A stretch of 64,000 bases of DNA from Candidatus Solirubrobacter pratensis (GCF_000425945.1 NZ_AUEK01000011.1:229085-293084), one strand, 5' to 3'. Shown: positions 36,847-45,863, numbered from the stretch's first letter. Program-made: numbers and translations. Notes: generated by a model not told the origin, from the sequence alone.

Positions 36847-38265
36847 ATGGCAGGCGCTCTGTTCGCCACGAAGCCCGTCGACCGGCTCGTCGCCGACACC
36901 GAGGTCGAGGCGGGCCAGCTGCGACGGGCCGTCGGGCTGCTCGACCTCACCGCGCTCGGCATCGGCGCGATCATCGGCACCGGCATCTTCGTGATCCTCG
37001 GCGAGGCGATCGGGGACTCGGGGCCCGCGATCATCCTCAGCTTCGTCCTGGCCGGCGTCACCTGCGCGTTCTCCGCGCTCTCCTACGCCGAGCTGGCGAG
37101 CACCATCCCGGTCTCCGGCAGCGCGTACACGTACGGCTACGCGACGATGGGCGAGCTGCTCGCGTGGATCATCGGCTGGGACCTGATCCTCGAGTACGCG
37201 GTCTCCGTCGCCGCGATCGCGGTCGGCTGGGGTCAGTATTTCAACGACCTGATCGACGACCTGTTCGGCTGGAAGCTCCCCGCCGCGATCGCGAGCGCGC
37301 CGGGGGAGGGCGGCTCGTTCAACGTCCCGGCCGTCGTCATCGTGCTCGCGGTAGCGACGCTGCTGATCGTCGGCGTCCGCGAGAGCGCGCGCACGAACAC
37401 GATCATGGTCTTCACGAAGCTCGTCGTGATCGCGCTGTTCATCGTGCTGGCGTTCACCGGCTTCCACTCCGGCAACCTCACGCCGTTCGCGCCACACGGG
37501 TTCGACGGCGTGGTGACGGCGGCGTCGCTGATCTTCTTCGCCTACATCGGCTTCGACGCGATCTCGACATCCGGCGAGGAGACGAAGAATCCCAAGCGCG
37601 ACCTGCCGATCGCGATCATCGGCTCGCTCGCGGTCTGCACCGTGCTCTACATCCTCGTCGCGCTGACCGCGTCGGCCGCGGTGCCGTACAAGGACATCGC
37701 CGGCCAGCAGGCTCCGCTTGCGTACGTGCTGCGGACGCTGAACTTCGATTGGGCGGCGACGCTGATCTCGTTCGGCGCGCTGGTGGCGATCACCAGCGTC
37801 GTGCTCACGATCCTCTACGGCCAGACGCGAATCACGTTCGCGATGTGCCGGGACGGACTGCTTCCAGCGTCATGGGCGAAGCTGAGCCCGCGCCAGACGC
37901 CCGCCCGGATCACCGCCGTGTTCGCGGTCCTGATCGCGATCGTCGCCGCGTTCTTCCCCCTCTCGGAGATCGCCAAGCTGGTCAACATCGGGACGCTGTT
38001 CGCGTTCGTCATCACCAACATCGGGGTGATCGTGCTGCGGCGCACGCGGCCGGACCTGGACCGCTCGTTCAAGGTGCCGTTCGTGCCGTGGTTCCCGCTG
38101 ATCGGCGCCGCGCTCGCGATCTTCCTGATGAAGTACCTCGAGCGCGCCACATGGTTCCGGTTCGTCGGCTGGCTCGTGCTCGGCCTGATCGTCTACTTCC
38201 TCTACGGGCGCCGCCATTCGCGCCTGCAGCGCGGTCAGGTGCTCAACCCGGAGGCCGAGATCTAG
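36847..38265 (+). CDS. APC-family amino acid permease
   Basis: A 472-residue, 12-helix transporter. The first helix has [20 protein letters not shown], the substrate backbone-binding GxG motif of the APC superfamily. [20 protein letters not shown] in helix 6/loop is typical of cationic amino acid transporters (YfnA/CAT type). The ATG at 36847 follows GGAGGAGG with good spacing. It likely imports an amino acid; the exact one cannot be deduced. It follows the USP gene closely. Confidence 0.9.
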   Translation: MAGALFATKPVDRLVADTEVEAGQLRRAVGLLDLTALGIGAIIGTGIFVILGEAIGDSGPAIILSFVLAGVTCAFSALSYAELASTIPVSGSAYTYGYATMGELLAWIIGWDLILEYAVSVAAIAVGWGQYFNDLIDDLFGWKLPAAIASAPGEGGSFNVPAVVIVLAVATLLIVGVRESARTNTIMVFTKLVVIALFIVLAFTGFHSGNLTPFAPHGFDGVVTAASLIFFAYIGFDAISTSGEETKNPKRDLPIAIIGSLAVCTVLYILVALTASAAVPYKDIAGQQAPLAYVLRTLNFDWAATLISFGALVAITSVVLTILYGQTRITFAMCRDGLLPASWAKLSPRQTPARITAVFAVLIAIVAAFFPLSEIAKLVNIGTLFAFVITNIGVIVLRRTRPDLDRSFKVPFVPWFPLIGAALAIFLMKYLERATWFRFVGWLVLGLIVYFLYGRRHSRLQRGQVLNPEAEI

Positions 38266-38322
38266 TGTCGCGGGTCGTAAGTTCGCACGCGCGTTGCGGG
38301 ATGCATCGTCGTGGCTGGCGTT

Positions 38323-38404
38323 CGCCGGCGACCTGGCTCGTACCGGGCGTACTTGCGAGGTCGCCGGCGGGCGTCAGGCGCGGCGAGGCGCCCGCAAGGC
38401 GCCT
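38323..38404. terminator. Inverted repeats between the permease and TetR genes
   Basis: The 160-base convergent gap holds CGCCGGCGACCT (38323-38334) pairing perfectly with AGGTCGCCGGCG (38358-38369) across 23 bases. A second hairpin, AGGCGCC (38386-38392) with GGCGCCT (38398-38404), has loop CGCAA. A two-hairpin bidirectional terminator is likely. No gene is seen here. Confidence 0.6.
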
Positions 38405-38425
38405 GCGACCTTCCGAATCGCGGCA

Positions 38426-39037
38426 CTAGCCGAAGCCGCGCTCGAGCCTGTCATACGCCCGCGCGGCCTCGATCCGCAGCGCGGCCGCGACGTCGACCTG
38501 GTCCTCGCCCGCGAGCAGCCGGGTGAAGGCCGCGCGGAAGATGAGCCGGTGCGTCCAGGACAGGACGCGCGCCATCATCGCCCCGACGAAGTCGTCCGGC
38601 TCCAGCCCCGCCCGCTCGGCGATCACCGGCGCCAGCGCGGCGGCCTCCTCCTCCCAGCCGAGGTACAGCCGCTGGCGCAGGGTCTGGGAGCCCATGACCA
38701 GCCGCGGGACGGCGACGATCGACTCGACCGGCTCGCGCTCGACCGCGTCGAGCAGCGCCTCCGTCATCTGCCGGAACGGCACGATCACCGACACGCCGGG
38801 CGGCTGCTCGCGCACGGCGTCGATCAGCGCCTTCGTCAGCTCCGCGCCGCGGTGGGCGACGAGGTCCTCCTTGGCCGGGAAGTAGTTGAACACCGTCTTC
38901 TCCGACACCTCGGCGGCGCGCGCGATCTCCGCGACCGTGACGGCGTCGAACCCGCGCTCGCGGAACAGCGCCATCGCCGCGGCCGAGATCTCCTCGCGCG
39001 TCTTCTGCTTCTTGCGCTCGCGCAGCCCGCCTTCCAT
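38426..39037 (-). CDS. TetR-family regulator, divergent from an ABC exporter
   Basis: A 203-residue protein. The N-terminal helix-turn-helix is AAMALFRERGFDAVTVAEIA and VSEKTVFNYFPAKEDLV (FNYF in place of the common YYHF). The C-terminal helical domain would bind a ligand. Divergent placement, 60 bases from the ABC exporter, is the classic layout of a self-repressor controlling an efflux system. TAAACT 8 bases before the ATG suggests a leaderless message. Confidence 0.9.
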   Translation of the reverse strand: MEGGLRERKKQKTREEISAAAMALFRERGFDAVTVAEIARAAEVSEKTVFNYFPAKEDLVAHRGAELTKALIDAVREQPPGVSVIVPFRQMTEALLDAVEREPVESIVAVPRLVMGSQTLRQRLYLGWEEEAAALAPVIAERAGLEPDDFVGAMMARVLSWTHRLIFRAAFTRLLAGEDQVDVAAALRIEAARAYDRLERGFG

Positions 39038-39045
39038 GAGACGGC

Positions 39046-39087
39046 AGTTTACATACGGTTGCTAGAAACTTACCGTCGCTGTACATT
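39046..39087. promoter_or_regulatory. Overlapping divergent promoters and operator of TetR/ABC exporter
   Basis: For the plus-strand exporter, TTGCTA (39059-39064), 17 bases, then TACATT (39082-39087). For tetR, a -10 TAAACT on the minus strand (39046-39051). An imperfect dyad ACGGT (39055-39059) and ACCGT (39072-39076) straddles the exporter -35 and is a plausible TetR operator. Confidence 0.5.
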
Positions 39088-39097
39088 TTGCCCCCAC

Positions 39098-40087
39098 ATG
39101 ACGATTCCTGCCATCGAAGTCCGGGACCTGAAGAAGTCCTTCGGTGACGTAGAGGCGGTGCGCGGCGTCAGCTTCGAGGTCGCGACGGGCGAGGTCTTCG
39201 GCTTCCTCGGCCCCAACGGCGCCGGCAAGACGACCACCATCAACATGCTCTGCACGCTCGCGCGGCCGACCTCGGGCGCCGCGTACGTGGCGGGCCACGA
39301 CTCCGTCAGCGAGCGCGACGACGTCCGCCGCAACATCGGCCTGGTCTTCCAGGATCAGACGCTCGACGGCTACATGACGGCCGAGCAGAACCTGCGCCTG
39401 CACGCCGAGCTCTACGGCGTCGAGTCCGCGCTCGTGCCCGCGCGGATGGAGCAGGTGCTGCGGATGGTCGGGCTGTGGGAGCGCAAGGACGGCGGCGTGA
39501 TGACGTTCTCCGGCGGCATGCGCCGGCGCCTGGAGATCGCGCGCGGGCTGATGCACTCGCCGCGCGTGCTGTTCCTCGACGAGCCGACGATCGGCCTGGA
39601 TCCGCAGACGCGCAGCTCGATCTGGCGCTATATCCGCGAGCTCAAGGAGCGCGAGGAGATCACGATCTTCATGACCACGCACTACATGGACGAGGCGGAG
39701 TTCTGCGACCGCATCGCGATCATGGACAACGGCCTGATCGTCGCGCTGGACACCCCCGAGGCGCTCAAGGCCGAGGTCGGCGCCGACCGCGTGCGGATCC
39801 AGACCGAGGACGACGACGCGGCGATCGCCGCGCTCGCGGAGCGCTTCGAGCTCGAGGCGACGCTGTCCGAGGGCGCCGTGACGTTCTTCGTGCCCTCCGG
39901 CGAGGAGTTCGTGCCGCGCCTGTTCGCCGAGCTCGGCGTCGGCATCCGCTCGGTCAGCGTCTCGCGCCCGACGCTCGACGACGTCTTCATGAGCTACACC
40001 GGCAGCACGATCCGCGACGCCGAGGAGAACACCGCGACGGCCCGCAACCGGCGCGTGATGCAGGTGATGGCGGGAGGCCGCCGATGA
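39098..40087 (+). CDS. DrrA-like ABC exporter ATP-binding protein
   Basis: A 329-residue ATPase. Walker A GPNGAGKTT near residue 38, Q-loop VFQDQTLD, signature FSGGMRRRLEIARGL, Walker B VLFLDEPTIGLDP and switch His in TTHYMDEAE. The C-terminal 90-residue extension with RPTLDDVFMSYTGS is typical of DrrA/CcmA-like drug or antibiotic exporters. It works with the membrane subunit at 40164. A 27-codon frame connects the two genes by ATGA overlaps. Confidence 0.93.
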   Translation: MTIPAIEVRDLKKSFGDVEAVRGVSFEVATGEVFGFLGPNGAGKTTTINMLCTLARPTSGAAYVAGHDSVSERDDVRRNIGLVFQDQTLDGYMTAEQNLRLHAELYGVESALVPARMEQVLRMVGLWERKDGGVMTFSGGMRRRLEIARGLMHSPRVLFLDEPTIGLDPQTRSSIWRYIRELKEREEITIFMTTHYMDEAEFCDRIAIMDNGLIVALDTPEALKAEVGADRVRIQTEDDDAAIAALAERFELEATLSEGAVTFFVPSGEEFVPRLFAELGVGIRSVSVSRPTLDDVFMSYTGSTIRDAEENTATARNRRVMQVMAGGRR

Positions 40088-40167
40088 GCGGCGAAGCCTC
40101 GCGCTGCGCGACCGTTTCGCTCGGAGCGTTCGCCCAGGGGGCGAAGCTCCCGGAGGTCTTGCGATGA
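40084..40167 (+). CDS. 27-codon coupling ORF between the exporter genes
   Basis: A short frame (MSGEASRCATVSLG..., 27 residues) begins with an ATG inside the ATPase stop (ATGA at 40084-40087). It ends with a TGA that overlaps the permease ATG (40164-40167). It also covers a hairpin, GGAGC (40123-40127) with GCTCC (40146-40150) and an inner CGCCC/GGGCG pair. It may keep ribosomes moving between the two genes or attenuate the second. No homologue is recognised and the peptide may have no function of its own. Confidence 0.45.
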   Translation: MSGEASRCATVSLGAFAQGAKLPEVLR

Positions 40168-41024
40168 GCGCCGTTTCGGAGGTCGTACGGGTCCGCGTCC
40201 CGCCGCGCAGCTGGCGCAGCGAGGTCCGCGCGGTCAAGATCGTCTGGCAGCGGGAGCTGATCCGGTTCAAGAGCGACCGGATGCGGATCGTCACCTCGCT
40301 GATCCAGCCGCTGCTGTTCCTGTTCGTCCTCGGCTCCGGACTGCAGCAGCTGTCGGCCGCGAGCACCGGCGGCGTGGACCTCAAGACGTTCATGTACCCC
40401 GGCATCCTCTGCATCGCCGTCATGTTCACGGCGATGTTCAGCGCGGCGTCGATCGTCTGGGACCGCGAGTTCGGGTTCCTGCGCGAGATGATGGTCGCGC
40501 CGGTGCGGCGCAGCTCGATCGTGATCGGCAAGTGCCTCGGCGGCGCGACGGTGGCGAGCTTCCAGGGCGTGATCCTGATCGCCCTCGCCGGCGCGGTGCA
40601 CGTGCCCTACGACCCGCTGCTGATCCTCGGCATCTTCGGGCTGCAGCTCATCCTCGCGTTCAGCATCACCGCGTTCGGCGTGATGGTCGCCGCCCGGATC
40701 AAGCAGATGCAGTCGTTCATGGGCGTGATGCAGATGATCGTCACGCCGATGTTCTTCATCTCCGGCGCGTTCTATCCGGTGGCCAACCTGCCGGCGTGGC
40801 TGAACTTCCTCAACCGGATCGACCCGCTGACCTACGCGGTGGACCCGATGCGCCGGCTCGTCTTCAATCACCTCGACATGAGCGAGGAGGCGCGGCGGAC
40901 GCTGGACCCGGGCGTGACCTGGTTCGGCTGGCGCGTGCCGAGCCTGCTCGAGGTCGCCGTCGTGCTCGTCCTCGGGCTCGCGATGCTCGGCATCGCGATC
41001 CTCGAGTTCAACTCCACTGAATAG
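40164..41024 (+). CDS. ABC-2 type permease of the DrrA-like exporter
   Basis: A 286-residue membrane protein with six helices. An amphipathic N-terminal region (IVWQRELIRFKSDRMRI) precedes helix 1. FMYPGILCIAVMFTAMFSA and the conserved EFGFLREMMVAPVRRSSIVIGK coupling segment follow, then MFFISGAFYPVANLP. This is the DrrB family. It forms the pore of a drug or lipid exporter with the upstream ATPase. Its last 17 bases overlap the end of the convergent ATPase-domain gene. Confidence 0.92.
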   Translation: MSAVSEVVRVRVPPRSWRSEVRAVKIVWQRELIRFKSDRMRIVTSLIQPLLFLFVLGSGLQQLSAASTGGVDLKTFMYPGILCIAVMFTAMFSAASIVWDREFGFLREMMVAPVRRSSIVIGKCLGGATVASFQGVILIALAGAVHVPYDPLLILGIFGLQLILAFSITAFGVMVAARIKQMQSFMGVMQMIVTPMFFISGAFYPVANLPAWLNFLNRIDPLTYAVDPMRRLVFNHLDMSEEARRTLDPGVTWFGWRVPSLLEVAVVLVLGLAMLGIAILEFNSTE

Positions 41025-41505
41025 CGAGCCGGAGGAGGCTCCCGTCCACGCCGCGGCCGTGCCGGCGGCCGCGCTCCGGCTTCTCGGTCCCCGCGGCCTG
41101 CGGCGCCTCGGCCGCGGGCAGCGCGAGCTCGAACCACATCACCACGTTCGGCTCGTGCTCGACGCCCCAGCGCTCGGAGATCCGCGAGACGAGCACCATC
41201 CCGAAGCCGCCGCCGCCGGTGAAGTCGGGCGTTCGCAGCCGCGGGTCGGCCTGGATGCCGGTGTCGCGCAGCTCGACGCGCACGTGCCGGTCGCCGACGC
41301 TCACGCGCAGGTCGAGCTTCCCGTCCTCCCCCACGCCGCCGTGGCGGACGCTGTTCGCGACGATCTCCGTCACCAGCAGCTGCAGATCGCCCAGGAGGCC
41401 GGCCGGGAGGTGCGACGCGAGGTGGTCTGCGAGCACGCGGCGCGCGTGCCCCGGAGCCGCTTCGCCGCCGTCGAGCACGACGCGCAGGTCCTTGGGGCGG
41501 GTCAT
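41008..41505 (-). CDS. HATPase_c anti-sigma regulatory (RsbW/SpoIIAB-like) protein
   Basis: A 165-residue protein with a GHKL ATP-binding fold. The N box is LVTEIVANSVRHGG, G1 is ELRDTGIQ and G2 is GGGGFGMVLVSRISERWG. This matches the serine-kinase/anti-sigma type of actinobacterial ATP-binding proteins. No partner anti-anti-sigma or sigma-B gene is in the immediate neighbourhood; the sigma factor at 4849 is far away. The tail (ERGRRHGRGVDG) is basic. It lies 14 bases after the DHA2 transporter on the same strand. Confidence 0.82.
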   Translation of the reverse strand: MTRPKDLRVVLDGGEAAPGHARRVLADHLASHLPAGLLGDLQLLVTEIVANSVRHGGVGEDGKLDLRVSVGDRHVRVELRDTGIQADPRLRTPDFTGGGGFGMVLVSRISERWGVEHEPNVVMWFELALPAAEAPQAAGTEKPERGRRHGRGVDGSLLRLAIQWS

Positions 41506-41519
41506 CAGGCGGGCGGAAG

Positions 41520-42851
41520 CTACACGATCTTCGTCTTCAGCCGGTACTCCGGCAACCACGCCACGACGAGCAGGGCGAGCGCGGCGAGCGGCGCCGCGCA
41601 CAGGAAGACGATCCGGACGCCGCCGGCGACGTCGCCGTCGTGGGCCGCGAAGACCGCACCGAGCACCGCCGCGCCCGCCGCGCCGCCGAGCGCGCGGAAG
41701 AAGCCGGTGGCGGCCGTCGCGGTGCCGAGGCGGGTGCGCTCGACGCTGTTCTGGACGGCGACGACGAGCACCTGGGTGACCAGGCCGAAGCCGGAGCCGA
41801 AGACGAGCAGGCAGACGTCGGTCAGCGCTCGCGAGCCGCTTCCCGATGCCGCGGCGAGGCCGAGCAGCGCCGCCGTCATGAGCCCGAGGCCGGCGAGTGG
41901 GTAGCGCTTGTAGCGACCGCTGCGCGCGATCTCGCGGCCGGAGAGCACGGTCGCGACGGTGGTCCCGAGCATCATCGGGACCAGCAGCAGACCGGCCTCG
42001 GTCGGCGTCGCGCCGGTCGCGACCTGCAGGAACACCGGGACGAAGACGGTCACGGAGAACAGCGAGGCGGTCGCCAGGAACAGCGCCAGGCTCGCGATCC
42101 CCACCGCGGGCGCGGCGAGCATGTCGAGCGGGACGATCGGGTCGGCCGCGCGGCGCTCGCGGGCGACGAAGGCGGCCGCCAGTACGGCCGCCGCGGCGGC
42201 GAGCGGGACGCCCGGATCCAGGCAGAAGAGCATGAACGCGGTCGTCGCGCCGGCGAGCAGCGCGGCGCCGGCGGCGTCCAGCCGCGAGCCGGTCCCCGCG
42301 GGCGCGGCGGGAAGCGCGGCGCCGAGCGCGACCAGGGCGGCGGCGCCGAGCGGAAGGTTGACGTAGAAGACCCAGCGCCAGCCCGCGTGCTCGACGAGCA
42401 GCCCGCCGGCGAGCGGGCCGGCGACGGTGGCGGCCGAGAACGCGGCGGCGATGTAGCCCTGGTAGCGACCGCGCTCGCGCGGCGCCACGAGGTCGCCGAC
42501 CGAGGCCATCGCGAGCGTCATCAGGCCGCCGGCCGCGACGCCCTGGAGCGCGCGCAGCAGGATCAGCTGGGTGATGTCGCCGGCGAGGCCGCACAGCGCC
42601 GAGCCGAGCACGAACCAGGCGAGCGCGATCTCCAGCAGGCGCTTGCGGCCGTGGCGGTCGCCGAGCTTGCCCCACAGCGGCGTCGCCGCGGTCGCGGCGA
42701 CGACATAGGCGGAGACGACCCACGAGACGTCCTGCAACCGGCCCAGATCACGCGCGACGGTCGGCAGCGCGGTCGCGAGGATCGTCTGATCCAGCACGGC
42801 CGGGAGCATGGCGAGGACGAGCGCGGCGAAAGGGAGGCGTGTCGCGTGCAT
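41520..42851 (-). CDS. DHA2-type multidrug MFS transporter (EmrB/QacA-like)
   Basis: A 443-residue transporter. Helix 1 ends in LPAVLDQTILATALPTVARDL, the D-x-T-I/V-x-x-A-L-P motif of DHA2 pumps. GKLGDRHGRKRLLE is motif A, and LLRALQGVAAGGLM is motif B. WRWVFYVNLPLG after helix 6 is also diagnostic. At 443 residues it is short for a 14-helix member, closer to 12 helices. It should export drugs by proton antiport. Its promoter overlaps a large palindrome, and the message appears leaderless. Confidence 0.92.
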   Translation of the reverse strand: MHATRLPFAALVLAMLPAVLDQTILATALPTVARDLGRLQDVSWVVSAYVVAATAATPLWGKLGDRHGRKRLLEIALAWFVLGSALCGLAGDITQLILLRALQGVAAGGLMTLAMASVGDLVAPRERGRYQGYIAAAFSAATVAGPLAGGLLVEHAGWRWVFYVNLPLGAAALVALGAALPAAPAGTGSRLDAAGAALLAGATTAFMLFCLDPGVPLAAAAAVLAAAFVARERRAADPIVPLDMLAAPAVGIASLALFLATASLFSVTVFVPVFLQVATGATPTEAGLLLVPMMLGTTVATVLSGREIARSGRYKRYPLAGLGLMTAALLGLAAASGSGSRALTDVCLLVFGSGFGLVTQVLVVAVQNSVERTRLGTATAATGFFRALGGAAGAAVLGAVFAAHDGDVAGGVRIVFLCAAPLAALALLVVAWLPEYRLKTKIV

Positions 42852-42857
42852 GCGACA

Positions 42858-42886
42858 AAATTAGACCTCTAATCGTTAGATGTCTA
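42858..42886 (-). promoter_or_regulatory. Promoter fully covered by a 25-base palindrome upstream of the DHA2 pump
   Basis: On the minus strand TAGACA (42881-42886), a 17-base spacer and TAATTT (42858-42863) lie 6 bases before the ATG. The plus-strand arms TAGACCTCTAA (42862-42872) and TTAGATGTCTA (42876-42886) are inverted repeats with one mismatch around TCG. The dyad spans -35 to -10, an ideal repressor site. It also contains the stop of the upstream ABC permease gene. Confidence 0.7.
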
Positions 42887-43681
42887 GCTCTGACGGACCC
42901 AGCGGAACCTCCGCACCGCGACGACCAGTCCGGCGAGGCCCCACGCGACCACCACGGCGAGGTGGCCCAGCTGCAGCGATCCGTCCGGCGCGAACAGGTC
43001 GACCATCGCGACCGCGAGATGCCGGATCGGAAAGGCGTCGGCGACGCCCAGCAGCCAGCCCGGGATCTGGTCCGACGGGACGAAGACGCCGGAGATGAAG
43101 TACAGCGGCAGCACGATCGCCTGCACGACCGGCGTCGCGCTGTCGGCCGAGCGGATCACCGCCGCCAGCGCGAAGCCGAGGCAGCAGAACGAGAGCGAGC
43201 CGACGGCGACCACGAGGATCAGCGCGGGGACCCGCGACGCGGGCAGGTCCACGCCGTAGAGGATCAGCCCCACGGCGATCAGGATCGCCACCGTCGCCAG
43301 CGCGATCGCGACGCAGCTCAGCGCGCGGCCGGCGATCAGCGCCCAGGCGCCGACCGGCGTCGCGCGGCGGCGCTTGAGCACGCCGGTGTCGCGCTGGGTG
43401 GTGACCGTGATGACGAGGTTCACGAGCGAGGCGGAGACGATGCCGAGGGTCGCGAGGCCCGGCACGTAGTACTGCTTCGGATCCACCTCGCCGCCGGGCA
43501 CCTCGATCGTGCTGTCGCCGAACACGGCGGCGAAGATCACGAGGAAGATCAGCGGCATCAGCACGGTGAAGAACCGCGCCTGGCCGTTGCGCCAGAAGAC
43601 GAGCAGGTCGTAGCGGAACTGGTGCAAAGCCCGGCTCTGGGCTCTCCAGCGCGCTGAGGGACTCCCTGACGGCACGTTCAT
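42884..43681 (-). CDS. ABC-2 type permease
   Basis: A 265-residue six-helix permease with FRYDLLVFWRNGQARFFTVLMP before helix 1, then TGVLKRRRATPVGAWALIAG as coupling segment and LPLYFISGVFVPSDQIPGWL. This is the ABC-2/DrrB-like fold. It starts in the stop of its ATPase gene (ATGA). Two such ABC-2 systems lie within 5 kb on opposite strands, but their sequences are clearly different, so this is not a recent duplication. The substrate is unknown. Confidence 0.91.
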   Translation of the reverse strand: MNVPSGSPSARWRAQSRALHQFRYDLLVFWRNGQARFFTVLMPLIFLVIFAAVFGDSTIEVPGGEVDPKQYYVPGLATLGIVSASLVNLVITVTTQRDTGVLKRRRATPVGAWALIAGRALSCVAIALATVAILIAVGLILYGVDLPASRVPALILVVAVGSLSFCCLGFALAAVIRSADSATPVVQAIVLPLYFISGVFVPSDQIPGWLLGVADAFPIRHLAVAMVDLFAPDGSLQLGHLAVVVAWGLAGLVVAVRRFRWVRQS

Positions 43682-44553
43682 GCGACGAGCTGGAGGTAGA
43701 CGTCCTCGAGCGTCGGGCGGCGCACCTCGAGGTCGCCGAGCTCGGCGCCCGACTCCTCGGCCCAGTCCGCGAGCGCGCGCAGGACGGGCAGTGGCCGCTC
43801 GGCGCGGATGACGGCGCGGCCGTCGCGCTCGGCCGCGCCGAAGCGGGCCGGCAGCGGCGTACCGGACGGCGACGTGAACGCGATCACCGCGGCCTCGCGG
43901 TCGCGCCCGCCGAGCGAGCCCGGCGTCCCCTCGGCGACCACCAGCCCGCGCGCCAGCACGACGATCCGGTCCGCGAGGCGCTCCGCCTCGTCCATGTAGT
44001 GCGTGGTGAGGACGATCGTCGTGCCGAGGTCGCGCAGCCCGGCGATCATCTGCCAGGCGGCGCGGCGCGCCGAGGGGTCGAAGCCCGTGGTCGGCTCGTC
44101 GAGGAAGATCAGCTCGGGGTCGCCGACGAGCGCGAGGCCGACGTCGATCCGGCGCTGCTGACCGCCCGAGAGCGCGCCGCAGCGGCGGTCGCCGAGGTCG
44201 CTCAGGCCGACGAGCTCCATCACCTCCTCGACCGGGCGCGGGCGCGCGTAGTAGCCGGCGTACTGGGCCAGGCACTCGCGTACGGTCAGCTGCGGCTCGA
44301 CGACCGGCTCCTGCAGCACGATCCCGACCCGCTCGCGCCAGCCCTTGGGCGGGTCGCCCGGGTCCGCTCCGAGCACGGTCACCTCGCCGCCGGTGCGCGT
44401 GCGGAAGCCCTCGAGGATCTCGACCGTCGTCGTCTTCCCGGCGCCGTTGGGGCCGAGCAGCGCCACGACCTCGCCCGTGGCGACCTGGAGGTCCACGCCG
44501 CGCACCGCCTCCACGTCGCCGTAGGTCATCCGCAGGCCCCGGACGTCGATCAT
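43678..44553 (-). CDS. ABC exporter ATP-binding protein
   Basis: A 291-residue ATPase. Walker A GPNGAGKTT near residue 35, Q-loop VLQEPVVEPQ, signature LSGGQQRRIDVGLAL, Walker B LIFLDEPTTGFDP, switch TTHYMDEAE and the C-terminal RPTLEDVYLQL of exporter ATPases. It overlaps both neighbours by 4 bases, so glucosidase, ATPase and permease form one transcript. The link between a glucosidase and this exporter is not obvious. Confidence 0.92.
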   Translation of the reverse strand: MIDVRGLRMTYGDVEAVRGVDLQVATGEVVALLGPNGAGKTTTVEILEGFRTRTGGEVTVLGADPGDPPKGWRERVGIVLQEPVVEPQLTVRECLAQYAGYYARPRPVEEVMELVGLSDLGDRRCGALSGGQQRRIDVGLALVGDPELIFLDEPTTGFDPSARRAAWQMIAGLRDLGTTIVLTTHYMDEAERLADRIVVLARGLVVAEGTPGSLGGRDREAAVIAFTSPSGTPLPARFGAAERDGRAVIRAERPLPVLRALADWAEESGAELGDLEVRRPTLEDVYLQLVA

Positions 44554-45728
44554 GCGCGGCCGTCCCACTCGTGCTCGAGCGCCCAGCGGGCGCCGACCGT
44601 CCACGCCTGGACGCGGTTGGCGATCGGCAGCGGCTCCAGGTCGTCGGTCACCGCGTACAGCTCGGGGTGGTGCCCGAGGCGATCCAGCGCGGCGAGCACG
44701 CCGGTGCGCACGCGCTCGGCGGCGTCGTGGCGTCCTGCGGCGCGCAGTCCGCCCCAGCCGAGCCACGAGTCGAAGGGCCAGACCGACCCGCGGTGATACG
44801 CGTGCGGGGAGAACTGCGGCGCGTCCGAGGACAGCGTGCGCAGGCCGTACGCGGTCAGGATGTCGGCCCGGCAGAGGCGGTCGGCGACCGCGTCGACGGC
44901 GGCGGGCTCGAGCGCATCCGCCCACAGCAGCCAGCCGAGCTGCGAGCCCGCGCCGGGCACGGGGGTGCCGGCCGAGCTGACGACCTGCCCCGGCGGCGGC
45001 GCCGCGGGCGTGCCCTCGATCGCCATCACCTCCGGGCCGAAGGCCGCGGTCACCGCGGCGCGCAGCTCCTCGGCGCGCCACGCCCACGCGTCGTCGCCGC
45101 TAAGCCTGGCGGCCGCGCGCAGCGCCGCGACCGTGACCGCCTGCGTGTCGGCGTCCGCGAGCGGCGGCTCCGCCGGCGTCCCGTCCGGGCGCGCGATGCC
45201 GCCGCCGTTGCCGCCGTCGATCGTGTCGCGCCAGCCCTGCTGCGTGAGGCCGCCCTCGAAGGCGCCCGGCGAATGGCGCAGGAGCCCTCCCCCGCGCTCC
45301 AGCTCGCCGGTGAGCCACCCGGCGGCCTCGCGCCAGCCGGGGACCGACGGGTCGCCGAGCGCGCCGGCGACGACGAGGAACCACGACGTGGCGTCGGCCG
45401 TGCCGTAGTAGGAGAACTCGCCGCGGCCGGGCCAGCCCGACGCGAGAAACGACTCCGGCGGCGCGTCGCGGAACTCGTGCCCGATCTTCCCCGGCGCCTC
45501 CTGCGTGCCCGGGTCCTCGCGTCTTCCCTGCCGGCGCGCCAGCGCGCCGAGGGTCGCGCGGGCGACGTCGGGACGCACCGGCAGCAGCTGCAGCGACGTG
45601 ATCAGCGAGTCGCGCCCGAACAGCGCGTGGAAGCGGCCAGGATCGCCGGGCTCGACCGAGTCCGACGACGCGTACGGCCATCCCTCGCGCGAGAGAACAG
45701 ACCGCAGACCCGGCACGTCGTCGTCCAT
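44550..45728 (-). CDS. Six-hairpin glycosidase, amylo-alpha-1,6-glucosidase (GDE)-like
   Basis: A 392-residue (alpha/alpha)6-barrel protein. HALFGRDSLITSLQLLP near residue 34 is the catalytic-domain signature of glycogen-debranching GDE C-domains (FGRDS). FSYYGTADATSWFLV, QGWRDTIDGGNGGG and HAYHRGSVWPFDSWL follow in the order seen in that family. It would cleave alpha-glucosidic linkages in the cytoplasm. No signal peptide is seen. It is divergent from the LacI gene and sugar importer, so it probably acts on what that importer brings in, and it is the first gene of the minus-strand ABC-2 operon. Confidence 0.82.
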   Translation of the reverse strand: MDDDVPGLRSVLSREGWPYASSDSVEPGDPGRFHALFGRDSLITSLQLLPVRPDVARATLGALARRQGRREDPGTQEAPGKIGHEFRDAPPESFLASGWPGRGEFSYYGTADATSWFLVVAGALGDPSVPGWREAAGWLTGELERGGGLLRHSPGAFEGGLTQQGWRDTIDGGNGGGIARPDGTPAEPPLADADTQAVTVAALRAAARLSGDDAWAWRAEELRAAVTAAFGPEVMAIEGTPAAPPPGQVVSSAGTPVPGAGSQLGWLLWADALEPAAVDAVADRLCRADILTAYGLRTLSSDAPQFSPHAYHRGSVWPFDSWLGWGGLRAAGRHDAAERVRTGVLAALDRLGHHPELYAVTDDLEPLPIANRVQAWTVGARWALEHEWDGRA

Positions 45729-45849
45729 CGGCCCGAGGATGGCAGTCGCGGTCTGGACGTGTCGCGAGGCGCCCCAGCCGCGCGATCAGGTAGCGCCGGG
45801 GCGCCCAGCACGGTTGGGCGTTGACGTCCGTCCACGCCATGTGAAACGA

Positions 45850-45863
45850 TGGAAGCGGTTCCA
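45850..45863. promoter_or_regulatory. LacI-type operator between the glucosidase and lacI genes
   Basis: TGGAAGCGGTTCCA is a 14-base palindrome with one central mismatch and a central CG, the form bound by LacI-family repressors. It lies 31 bases upstream of the LacI start and 121 bases from the divergent glucosidase start. Confidence 0.65.

Noticed and set aside
36847..44553. Gene duplication of the two ABC-2 exporters
   Set aside because: The ATPases and permeases share only family motifs; flanking DNA shows no shared repeats.
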